From assembly GCA_043742865.1 (NCBI GenBank), contig JAYTXR010000299.1:1-19159 (forward strand): a stretch of DNA of 19,159 bases, given 5' to 3'. The notes under the pieces were generated by a model that saw only the letters and a program-made list of their open reading frames with translations, was not told the origin of the DNA and made no database searches. Source of the DNA: PALSA-911 sp043742865 (GTDB lineage: Bacteria; Pseudomonadota; Alphaproteobacteria; Acetobacterales; Acetobacteraceae). The first letter of the stretch is position 1. Each line of letters starts with the position of its first letter. Below are positions 1 to 5,611 of this stretch, in pieces. The translations under genes were made by a program, and so were the position numbers.

Positions 1-506
1 TCTATCGTTCCCCCAGCCCATCCCACGGGGTAGAGGCCCTTGGCCACACATCGATGGAACGACGAGTATGGCCAATGCGCGGCATCCGTCACCAGCCCGC
101 GCTTCACGGGATTGAAATGAATGTAGTCCAGATGCACGCCGTAATCCCGATCGTCCTGGATCGTATGCTCCCAGAACCGTCGCTGCCAAATCCCCCGCTC
201 GCCTTTGCTGACCCGGCTCGCGGAGCGATGTTCTCCTTGCGGCAGGCGCTTGGAAAATGCTGTCTTGATCGCCTGCCACCGCTTGGAAAAATCGCTATCA
301 CCTTCCGGCAATGTCCATAGACAATGCATATGCTCGGGCAACACCACCCAGGCATCGATATGGAATGGAGCGCTCGCGCGCAGCTGTCTTACCGCGTCGC
401 GCAACGTATCGATGTGGCGGACAAGCAGGTCGCTGCGCCGGTCCGCCAGATTGACGGTGAAAAAGTAGGTGCCGCCAGGAACACGGTTACGCCGATAATC
501 CGTCAT
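1..506 (-). CDS. REP-associated tyrosine transposase (RAYT, IS200-like), cut by the window edge
   Basis: Reading the minus strand from 506 to the left edge gives 168 codons without a stop; the C-terminus lies outside the window. The protein starts MTDYRRNRVPGGTYFFTVNL, a typical RAYT opening. It carries the HUH metal motif (EHMH, His59 and His61) and the DYIHFNPVK segment with the presumed catalytic Tyr128, followed by a WPYSSFHR-like stretch. RAYTs are single-copy HUH nucleases that nick beside GTAG/GGAG-headed REP palindromes and are thought to spread or maintain them. I chose the ATG at 506 because it opens the conserved domain. An in-frame ATG at 578 would add 24 residues, but that stretch lies inside and just after the REP palindrome. 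The visible frame is intact, so the gene may be active. Identification is from motifs seen here. Confidence 0.9.
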   Translation of the reverse strand, partial: MTDYRRNRVPGGTYFFTVNLADRRSDLLVRHIDTLRDAVRQLRASAPFHIDAWVVLPEHMHCLWTLPEGDSDFSKRWQAIKTAFSKRLPQGEHRSASRVSKGERGIWQRRFWEHTIQDDRDYGVHLDYIHFNPVKRGLVTDAAHWPYSSFHRCVAKGLYPVGWAGGTI

Positions 507-557
507 CGCATGGTTTTGGCCGTTGCCGTCAGTTTGGGCAAGCCGGATGCGTGTGGT

Positions 558-587
558 GATGGGTAGCGCGTCGCTCATCCATCCTAC
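558..587 (-). repeat. REP palindrome with GTAG head beside the RAYT gene
   Basis: On the minus strand the element begins with GTAGG (587-583) and folds as an imperfect hairpin. Plus-strand arms are GATGGGTAGCG (558-568) and CGCTCATCCATC (572-583), with a 3-nt loop. GTAG followed by a hairpin is the known form of REP sequences recognised by RAYT proteins, and this one ends about 50 bases upstream of the RAYT start. RAYT genes are commonly flanked by two such elements in inverse orientation; the second would lie beyond the left edge. The element also marks the point where the neighbouring DUF4145 gene loses its 5' part. Confidence 0.65.
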
Positions 588-602
588 GCTTGCTGGCCTG
601 CT

Positions 603-1088
603 CTGTCGAAGCGGAAAAGGCCGGAGTGGCTGACGGAATACGGCATCTCCGACGCCGACGCGCAGGAAGTGACGGTCCTCGACAGGGCGCTGCTCGAGCT
701 ATACGGGGCGCTGGATAACGACTTACGAATGCTCTCCGGCATTGGGATTCGGACGGCATACGACATCGCGTCCGAGCTCCTTGGAATCGATTCCGAATTG
801 ACGATCGCCGTCAAGATGGACGCCCTGGTGACCAACAACAAGATCAGCGCGCTCGACAGGAGCCGACTCGAAACCATGGTGGACGTCGGGAGCGCATCGG
901 CACACCGGGGTTGGCGACCGCAGCCCAGCGACCTCGCGACGATGATGAATGTCCTGGAACATTTTGTATACGAGGCATTTGTCGCACCCGCGCGGAAAGC
1001 CAAGATCAATGAGGATGCAGACAGGGTTAAGAAGACGGTGCCCCCGCGGAGGCCCCGGAAGCCCAAGGCGGCGGCAAAGGATGCGTGA
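603..1088 (+). pseudogene. DUF4145-type gene, 5' end missing
   Basis: An open frame ending with TGA at 1086-1088 encodes a C-terminal DUF4145-like domain: KRKRPEWL, then ALDNDLRMLSGIGIRTAYD, a MDALV..NKIS segment, and the signature GSASAHRGWRPQPSDL. A Pro/Lys-rich tail (PPRRPRKPKAAAKDA) follows. DUF4145 proteins normally have an N-terminal half, often zinc-ribbon-like, before this domain; here it is absent. The frame is closed upstream by TAG at 564-566 inside the REP palindrome, and recognisable family sequence begins only after about 603. The only in-frame start, GTG at 669, lies inside the domain with a poorly placed ribosome site. The domain has no known catalytic role; it occurs in defence-linked and restriction-linked proteins among others. 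I read this as a remnant displaced by the REP/RAYT element; a short translated product from 669 (139 aa) cannot be excluded. Confidence 0.6.
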
Positions 1089-1380
1089 AGCCCTGCGCAG
1101 AAGGTCCTGACGCCAGGCCGGCGGCACTAGAACATTCGGATGGCGGGTCGTAATGAGCTTAGGACACTGTAGGACTTCAAAATCTTTCAGGAAATCAAGC
1201 CGACTGGAAGATGGGGAGGGTCCGTATACTGACTTTGTTTGTTCAAAAGCGGACTGTCCGGTTTCGGCCAATCTCGGACCAGGGGCCAGCGGCAGCCAAG
1301 GACCACTTTGGGTCAGAAGCCGACTTCAAATCCACGTCTGGCTTGTTTGTCCGGCGAGCAACCAGAGGCAAATTTGTCCA
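1089..1380. other. Intergenic stretch without a recognisable gene
   Basis: These 292 bases separate the DUF4145 remnant from the aldo/keto reductase stop codon. Open frames here have no family features and no convincing ribosome sites. Base composition is less GC-rich than the flanking genes, with runs such as CTTTGTTTGTTC. A small perfect palindrome, CGGACTGTCCG, lies at 1250-1260. I see no terminator with a T-tract, no tRNA and no repeat shared with the rest of the window. It may be decayed DNA belonging to the accessory segment on its left. Confidence 0.5.
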
Positions 1381-2385
1381 CTATGCCGGCACCGGCGCAT
1401 CCTTGTGCAGCAACCCCTCGTGGCGCAGTTCGTCCCACAGGGCCGTCGGTATCCTGCGGGCCAGCAGTTCCATATTTTCGGAAAATTCCGCCGCATTGCG
1501 CGGCCCCGGAATGATCGCCGCGACCGCCGGATGTGCCAGTGGGAATTGCAGCGCCGCCGCCGCCAGCGGCACCGCGTGCCGGTCGCAGATGGCCCTGATC
1601 GCTTGCACCCGCGCCACCACATCGGCCGGGGCGGTGGCGTAGTTCCAGGTCTCTCGCCCCGCCAATATGCCCGAATTCAACGGCCCGCCGACGATAATGG
1701 ACGTGCCCCGCGCCACGCATTGCGGCAATAGATCCTCCAGCGGCGGCTGCTCCAGCAAGGTGTAGCGCCCGGCCAGCAGGAAGGCGTCCCAGTCGCCGAA
1801 ACCCAACGCCTCCAGGCAGACCTCGCGCTCGTTGACGCCGAGGCCGATGGCGCTGATGGCGCCGGTGCGGCGCAGTTCCTCCAGCGCCCGATAGCCGCTG
1901 TCGCGCAGCGAGCGCATCAGCTCCGGATGCGCCGCGGCGCCGTGCTGGTAGCGGCCGATATCATGCACCAGCAGGATGTCGATATGGGCCAGGCCCAACC
2001 GCTGAAAACTATCCTCGAACGATCGCATGATGCCGTCATGGGAGTAATCATAGACCACCTCGAACGGCATCGGCCGGCCCCAGGCCTCCATCGGGTCGGT
2101 CCAGGCGGTGCGCGGGCGCAGCAGGCGCCCCACCTTGGTCGACAGCACCCAATCGCCGCGCCGGCGTTCGCGCAGCGCGTCGCCCACGGCCCGTTCCGCC
2201 GCACCCACGCCGTAGAACGGCGCGGTATCGAAATAGCGCACCCCGGCATCCCAGGCGGTGCGCACGATGGCGTCGCGCTCCGCAATGGAGATCGCCACCC
2301 GGCTGCCGCCCAGCGTCGCGGTGCCCAGGCCCAGCGTGGTCACCTCCAGCGCGGTGCGGCCGATGCGGCGCGTTTCAAGCGTCAT
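1381..2385 (-). CDS. Aldo/keto reductase (D-threo-aldose / pyridoxal 4-dehydrogenase-like subgroup)
   Basis: A 334-residue soluble NAD(P)-dependent oxidoreductase of the aldo/keto reductase family, a (beta/alpha)8 barrel. The catalytic tetrad is visible: Asp53 and Tyr58 in the YFDTAPFYG motif, Lys84 in LSTKVGRLLRPR, and His141 in DILLVHDIG. The opening RRIGRTALEVTTLGLGTATLGG and the GERAVG-like and LVHDIG segments resemble the L-fucose / D-threo-aldose 1-dehydrogenase and pyridoxal 4-dehydrogenase branch. The substrate cannot be fixed from sequence; a sugar or small aldehyde is likely. The start is supported by AAGGAG about 8 bases upstream (on the minus strand near 2394-2400). It is transcribed divergently from the flavin oxidoreductase at 2496, with only about 110 bases between the starts, so the two may be co-regulated. 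Confidence 0.88.
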   Translation of the reverse strand: MTLETRRIGRTALEVTTLGLGTATLGGSRVAISIAERDAIVRTAWDAGVRYFDTAPFYGVGAAERAVGDALRERRRGDWVLSTKVGRLLRPRTAWTDPMEAWGRPMPFEVVYDYSHDGIMRSFEDSFQRLGLAHIDILLVHDIGRYQHGAAAHPELMRSLRDSGYRALEELRRTGAISAIGLGVNEREVCLEALGFGDWDAFLLAGRYTLLEQPPLEDLLPQCVARGTSIIVGGPLNSGILAGRETWNYATAPADVVARVQAIRAICDRHAVPLAAAALQFPLAHPAVAAIIPGPRNAAEFSENMELLARRIPTALWDELRHEGLLHKDAPVPA

Positions 2386-2495
2386 GCCAAATTCTCCTTC
2401 AATCGGCGCAGTATCGCCACCGCCGGCCGGGCTGTCGATGGCGCCCGGCTTCCTGGATGGCTAATCTCCGGGCCCGCAGCAACCAGGAAAAATCC
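2386..2495. promoter_or_regulatory. Divergent intergenic region between aldo/keto reductase and LLM oxidoreductase
   Basis: This 110-base gap must hold the start signals of two divergent genes. The minus-strand ribosome site (AAGGAG, about 2394-2400) and the plus-strand site (AGGAAAA, about 2485-2491) are clear. The inverted pair GCCGGCCGGGC is GC-rich and not diagnostic. I could not pick out convincing -35/-10 boxes. Confidence 0.45.
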
Positions 2496-3449
2496 ATGCA
2501 GATCGGCTTCAACCTGCCGAATACCGGGCCGCTATCGGCGCCGGCGGTAATGACCGAAATCGCCCAACAGGGCGAGGCTTTGGGCTTTGACTACCTGACC
2601 ATCACCGACCACGTGGTGCTGCCGAACCTGGCCGTGCCCGGCTATCCGTATTCGGAATCCGGCGAGTTCTCCTCCGCCTCGCCGATGCAGCGCCACGAGC
2701 AGCTGACCATGGCGGCCTATGTGGCGGCCAAGACGCAGCACATCCGCCTGGTTCTGGCGGTGCTGGTGGTGCCGCATCGCCAGCCGGTGCTGGCGGCCAA
2801 GATGCTGGCGACGATCGATGTGCTGTCCGGCGGGCGGCTGGTGGTGGGCATCGGCGCCGGCTGGCTGAAGGCGGAATTCGACGCGGTCGTCGCCACCCCG
2901 TTCGCCGAGCGCGGCAAGGTGACCGACGAATACCTGGACGCATTCCGCGAGCTCTGGACCCAGCCCGAACCGGTTTTCAGCGGGAAATACAGCGCGTTCC
3001 AAAACATCGTGCTGGAACCGAAGCCGGTGCAAAAGCCCTACCCGCCGATCTGGGTCGGCGGCGAAAGCGCGCCTTCCCTGCGCCGCGCCGCCAGGATCGG
3101 CGATGCCTGGTACCCGATCGGCACCAACAAGGACGCGATGCTCGACACGCTGGCGCTCTACGAAGCCGGCCTGGCGCGGCTGCGCCGGCTGACCGTCGAG
3201 GCCGGCCGCGCCGAGCTTGCGGTCGCCCCGACCTACCGGGTGAAGCGCTACGGCGCCGGCGTGCCGCCCCGCGGCAGCGACGGCGGAAGGCGACTGTTCT
3301 CCGGCACCGATGCGGATGTGCTGGGCGATCTGCGGGCGCTGCGCGACCTTGGCGTGCAGGCCATCGACATCGATTTCGAGCGGCCCAGTGCGGGCGAATT
3401 GCTGGCGGAAATGCGCCGGTTCAAGCAGGAGATACTAGTGAAACTCTGA
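2496..3449 (+). CDS. LLM-class flavin-dependent oxidoreductase (luciferase-like, Rv2161c/TIGR03619-like)
   Basis: A 317-residue luciferase-like monooxygenase-fold protein. The N-terminus MQIGFNLPNTGPL, the early ALGFDYLTITDHVVLP segment, the KMLATIDVLSGGRLVVGIGAGW block and the PKPVQKPYPPIWVGGES block are hallmarks of the family, in the usual order. Related proteins are often annotated as F420-dependent, but members in proteobacteria commonly use FMN, so the cofactor is open. The start ATG at 2496 was chosen because AGGAAAA lies 5-6 bases upstream and the conserved domain begins there; an ATG at 2457 would add 13 unconserved residues. It faces away from the aldo/keto reductase gene. Its stop is 98 bases before the small ORF at 3548, which could lie on the same transcript. 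Confidence 0.85.
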   Translation: MQIGFNLPNTGPLSAPAVMTEIAQQGEALGFDYLTITDHVVLPNLAVPGYPYSESGEFSSASPMQRHEQLTMAAYVAAKTQHIRLVLAVLVVPHRQPVLAAKMLATIDVLSGGRLVVGIGAGWLKAEFDAVVATPFAERGKVTDEYLDAFRELWTQPEPVFSGKYSAFQNIVLEPKPVQKPYPPIWVGGESAPSLRRAARIGDAWYPIGTNKDAMLDTLALYEAGLARLRRLTVEAGRAELAVAPTYRVKRYGAGVPPRGSDGGRRLFSGTDADVLGDLRALRDLGVQAIDIDFERPSAGELLAEMRRFKQEILVKL

Positions 3450-3519
3450 CAAAACCCTGGCATTGTGCGCCGCCGCGAGATTTTCCTTGTGGCGAATCAG
3501 AATCGCGTGTCAGCTTCGG

Positions 3520-3548
3520 CTTTCAACAACTGAAAGGAGGTGATCCAG
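3520..3548 (+). promoter_or_regulatory. Extended Shine-Dalgarno complementary to the whole 16S 3' tail, partly in a hairpin
   Basis: Positions 3532-3548 read GAAAGGAGGTGATCCAG. This is the exact reverse complement of CTGGATCACCTCCTTTC, the 3' tail of alphaproteobacterial 16S rRNA after helix 45 as I know it. The match stops on both sides where that tail ends, so it is not a larger antisense rDNA fragment. The left end lies in a small hairpin: CTTTCA (3520-3525), a 5-nt loop, TGAAAG (3531-3536). The GGAGG core ends 7 bases before the GTG at 3548, which is ideal spacing. It serves as a very strong ribosome site, or possibly as a binding site for the rRNA tail itself. Confidence 0.6.
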
Positions 3549-3622
3549 TGTCTCATTGTTCATCGCGCCAGCTCGAGGGCATGGCCTGGGTCTCTGGCTC
3601 CACTTCCGGGGTGTCAGAGTAG
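3548..3622 (+). CDS. Small ORF (24 aa) with exceptional ribosome binding site; unrecognised
   Basis: GTG at 3548 opens 24 codons ending with TAG at 3620-3622. The peptide starts (M)SHCSSRQLEGMAW and ends in a Ser/Gly-rich segment, SGSTSGVSE. It has no membrane segment, no signal peptide and no run of one amino acid as expected of an attenuation leader. The case for it is its position: a full-length complement of the 16S tail with 7-base spacing, and a strong intrinsic terminator 34 bases after the stop. It has no gene downstream on the same strand before that terminator, so it would be the last or only gene of its transcript. I do not recognise the product. It might be a small protein, a regulatory RNA whose ORF is incidental, or a remnant. 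Confidence 0.45.
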   Translation: MSHCSSRQLEGMAWVSGSTSGVSE

Positions 3623-3656
3623 GCTTTCTCCGCGCGCTACAGCCGCGAGACAATGC

Positions 3657-3691
3657 GAAGGCCCCGGGCAACCGGGGCCTTCACTTGTTTT
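3657..3691 (+). terminator. Intrinsic terminator after the small ORF
   Basis: A perfect 11-bp stem, GAAGGCCCCGG / CCGGGGCCTTC (3657-3667 and 3672-3682), has a GCAA loop and is followed by ACTTGTTTT on the plus strand. It overlaps the stop codon (3681-3683) of the convergent DUF938 gene and may also stop that transcript, although the minus-strand side lacks a T-run. Confidence 0.75.
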
Positions 3692-4292
3692 GCGCCACTC
3701 GAAAGATAATCGACAAATTATTGGCCGGCATTGGCACGATTTCGGGCACGCCGAAGCCCGCAGTCTTCGCTTCGGCCGCCACCGCTTCCAAATCGCGAAT
3801 TCCCCATTGCGGATCGCGACCGCGCAGGTCCAGATCGAACGCCGCGTTGCTGGAAGCGGTGTGCGCGCCGGCGCGTCGGAACGGGCCATACAGGAACAGC
3901 AGGCCCCCTGGCTGAAGCGCCCGCGCGGCATGGCGGATCAACCCGCGCGCCGCCGCCCAGGGGGCGATGTGGATCATGTTCAGGCAAAGCACCGCGTCCG
4001 CCGTTATCGCCGGCCAGGCTGCGGCCATGGCGTCCAGCGCCAGGGCCGGGCGGATATTTTCCAATCCCGCATCGGCCGCCCAGGCGTCGATGCTGGCGCG
4101 GCGCTCCGGATCGGGGTCGCTCGGTTGGAACAGCAGGGCGGGCAGCGCGGCGGCGAAATGCACAATGTGCTCGCCGCTGCCGCTGGCGATTTCCAGCACC
4201 CGCCCGCAAGGCGGCAACAGCGGGCGCAGCACCGCCAGGATCGCATCGCGATTGCGCAACGCCGCCGGCGCGTGCCGGCGCGGATCGGTCAT
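3681..4292 (-). CDS. DUF938 family SAM-dependent methyltransferase
   Basis: A 203-residue protein with a class I methyltransferase fold. SAM-binding motif I is VLEIASGSGEH (residues 32-42). The signature of DUF938 (the METTL26-like family) follows near the C-terminus: LYGPFRRAGAHT, SNAAFD, and LRGRDPQWGIRD. The N-terminus RRHAPAALRNRDAIL also fits the family, and the length is usual. The physiological substrate of bacterial members is unknown to me. The start at 4292 was chosen because it opens the conserved domain and overlaps by ATGA with the small upstream gene; the longer frame to 4478 has no family support. There is no strong independent ribosome site, which fits translational coupling. 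It converges on the small plus-strand transcript ending at 3691. Confidence 0.85.
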   Translation of the reverse strand: MTDPRRHAPAALRNRDAILAVLRPLLPPCGRVLEIASGSGEHIVHFAAALPALLFQPSDPDPERRASIDAWAADAGLENIRPALALDAMAAAWPAITADAVLCLNMIHIAPWAAARGLIRHAARALQPGGLLFLYGPFRRAGAHTASSNAAFDLDLRGRDPQWGIRDLEAVAAEAKTAGFGVPEIVPMPANNLSIIFRVAQNK

Positions 4293-4420
4293 GACGCAGG
4301 CCGTCGAAACTTCCGGTAGATCCGCTGGACGAACTGCCCGGACCGATGGGCGAGCCATTCGGTCACCACCGCCCGCGTCTCCGCCGGCAGAATCCCCATC
4401 GGCGCGGCGGCTCCAGGCAT
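4289..4420 (-). CDS. Small protein (43 aa) coupled to the DUF938 gene; unrecognised
   Basis: The minus strand from 4420 encodes 43 residues, starting MPGAAAPMGILPAETRAVV and ending in a basic stretch (RIYRKFRRPAS). The stop TGA overlaps the methyltransferase ATG as ATGA. GAGGGAG lies about 7 bases upstream of the start, a good ribosome site and a better one than the methyltransferase has. The middle, TEWLAHRSGQFVQRIYRKF, could form an amphipathic basic helix. The overlap suggests that its translation feeds the methyltransferase and that the two products may act together. I know no family for it. The basic C-terminus might contact nucleic acid or membrane, but that is a guess. Confidence 0.6.
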   Translation of the reverse strand: MPGAAAPMGILPAETRAVVTEWLAHRSGQFVQRIYRKFRRPAS

Positions 4421-4502
4421 CGTGGTTCTCCCTCTGCGTCAGCCGAACTGTTAGCAGTACCGGCGTAAGGCTTTCCACCGGCCCGGTTCCGCGCCATGAT
4501 CC

Positions 4503-4539
4503 GTTTCACGGGAATGAAACGCTGCGGCCTGAATGGCCG
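4503..4539 (+). promoter_or_regulatory. Two adjacent inverted repeats upstream of the TauD gene
   Basis: GTTTCA (4503-4508) and TGAAAC (4515-4520) form a perfect inverted repeat around CGGGAA. Just downstream, CGGCC (4525-4529) and GGCCG (4535-4539) form a second around TGAAT. Both lie within 65 bases of the tauD-like start and between two divergent transcripts, where an operator would be expected. No binding protein can be named from the sequence. Confidence 0.35.
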
Positions 4540-4566
4540 ATCCACCTCACACGGGAGCAGAACCTC

Positions 4567-5442
4567 ATGAATGCCCCACGCAACACCCAATACCGCCACC
4601 TGCAGGCGCACCGGATCGCCGGCTCCGCTGGTGCGATCATCGAGGGCGTCGATCTGTCGCGGGAGCTTTCGGACGATGTGCTGAACGAGATCCGCGCCGC
4701 GCTGCTGGATAATTGTGTGATTTTCTTCCGCGACCAGAAAATCACCCCGGCGCAGCAACTGGCCTTCGCCAAACGCTGGGGCGATATCCATCTGCATCCG
4801 TTCATGGAAGGCATGCCGGACTACCCGGAAATCCTGGAGATCGTGAAGCTGCCGACCGACAAGAAGAATTTCGGCGGCTCCTGGCACACCGACCAGATGT
4901 TCTCCCCCGCGCCGGCGATGGGAACCATCCTGTACGCGCTGGAGGTGCCGTCCGCCGGCGGCGACACGATGTTCACCAACCAGTATCTGGCCTATGAGAG
5001 CCTGTCGGAAGCCATGCGCAAGATGCTGGACGGGCTGCAAACGGTCTGCGTCGGCGATAATTTCAAGCAGCATGGCGGACAATCCCGCAAAGACCGGTAT
5101 TCCGACGCCATGAGCCAAATGAAGGTGCGCGACCCCGGCAACGTGCAAACCACCAGCGTGCATCCTTTGGTGCGCACCCATCCGGAAACCGGCCGCCGCG
5201 CGCTGTATATCGGCGCCCATGTGCAGCGCTTCGACGGCATGACCGACGAGGAAAGCCAGCCGCTGATGGATTTTCTGATGCAACACAGCACCCGGCCGGA
5301 ATTCACCTGCCGGTTTCGCTGGGAAACCGGATCGCTGGCATTTTGGGATAATCGCTGCGTGCAGCATTTCGCGGTCAACGACTATCCCGCCGAAACCCGG
5401 ATCATGCACCGGATCACGGTGCAGGGTGACGTGCCTCACTGA
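4567..5442 (+). CDS. TauD/TfdA family Fe(II)/2-oxoglutarate-dependent dioxygenase
   Basis: A 291-residue cytoplasmic dioxygenase that would couple 2-oxoglutarate decarboxylation to hydroxylation of a small substrate. The iron ligands are visible as His107 and Asp109 in SWHTDQMF and His267 in CVQHFAVNDY. The 2-oxoglutarate-binding Arg is Arg278 in TRIMHRI. The N-terminal blocks GAIIEGVDLS and DNCVIFFRDQKITPAQQLAFAKRWG are typical of TauD/TfdA. Taurine, alkylsulfates, aryloxyacetates and other compounds are used by this family, so the substrate is open; no transporter lies beside it to guide the choice. The start at 4567 has GGGAG about 9 bases upstream and opens the domain; the long upstream frame is a shadow of the divergent genes. 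The transcript ends at the hairpin array at 5471-5598. Confidence 0.88.
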   Translation: MNAPRNTQYRHLQAHRIAGSAGAIIEGVDLSRELSDDVLNEIRAALLDNCVIFFRDQKITPAQQLAFAKRWGDIHLHPFMEGMPDYPEILEIVKLPTDKKNFGGSWHTDQMFSPAPAMGTILYALEVPSAGGDTMFTNQYLAYESLSEAMRKMLDGLQTVCVGDNFKQHGGQSRKDRYSDAMSQMKVRDPGNVQTTSVHPLVRTHPETGRRALYIGAHVQRFDGMTDEESQPLMDFLMQHSTRPEFTCRFRWETGSLAFWDNRCVQHFAVNDYPAETRIMHRITVQGDVPH

Positions 5443-5470
5443 TGCTGTGGGGTAATGGGGGGAAGGAAAG

Positions 5471-5598
5471 GAAGGCCAGGGGCGCTGCCCCTGGATCCCG
5501 CTAAGGGCAAGCCCTTAGAACCCCATACAATGGAAGGTTTCCAAAGGCTCGCCTTTGGCGGGGGTCCAAGGGGCAGAGCCCCTGGCCTTCATTTTTTC
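5471..5598. repeat. Four-hairpin inverted repeat array, ending as a terminator
   Basis: Four hairpins follow each other: CCAGGGGC/GCCCCTGG (5476-5494), CTAAGGGC/GCCCTTAG (5501-5518), CCAAAGGC/GCCTTTGG (5541-5558) and CCAAGGGGC/GCCCCTGG (5566-5585). The array is also one large imperfect inverted repeat. The left half (hairpins 1-2) recurs as the reverse complement of the right half (hairpins 3-4), bounded by GAAGGCC (5471-5477) and GGCCTTC (5584-5590). TTTTTT at 5592-5597 follows, so it should terminate the TauD transcript. The array lies between convergent genes. It resembles intergenic palindromic repeats common in alphaproteobacteria; a copy count needs the whole genome. Confidence 0.7.
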
Positions 5599-5611
5599 CT
5601 CCCACTGCCCC

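Noticed and set aside
669..1088. Intact small DUF4145 gene starting at GTG 669
   Set aside because: The start lies inside the conserved region, the preceding residues (KRKRPEWL) are already family-like, and no properly spaced ribosome site is present. A truncated gene explains it better.
1153..1731. Plus-strand frames crossing 1153-1731
   Set aside because: Their larger part is antisense to the aldo/keto reductase, and the front part shows no domain or ribosome site.
3513..3566. 17-codon minus-strand frame (MNNETLDHLLSVVESRS) across the same place
   Set aside because: It has no upstream ribosome site, and its centre is simply the anti-Shine-Dalgarno sequence read as codons.
3490..3570. Antisense rDNA fragment as the source of the 16S-tail match
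   Set aside because: The match to the reverse complement of 16S stops at both ends of the 17 bases (CAACT before, TGTCTC after, neither of which fits rDNA), so a longer rDNA piece is not present.
3967..4566. 200-codon N-terminal extension of the TauD-like protein
   Set aside because: It overlaps the DUF938 gene and its small partner on the other strand and is low-complexity. The dioxygenase domain begins right after the ATG at 4567, which has a ribosome site.
5471..5590. CRISPR array
   Set aside because: The repeated units are self-complementary hairpins in inverse order, not direct repeats with unique equal-length spacers.
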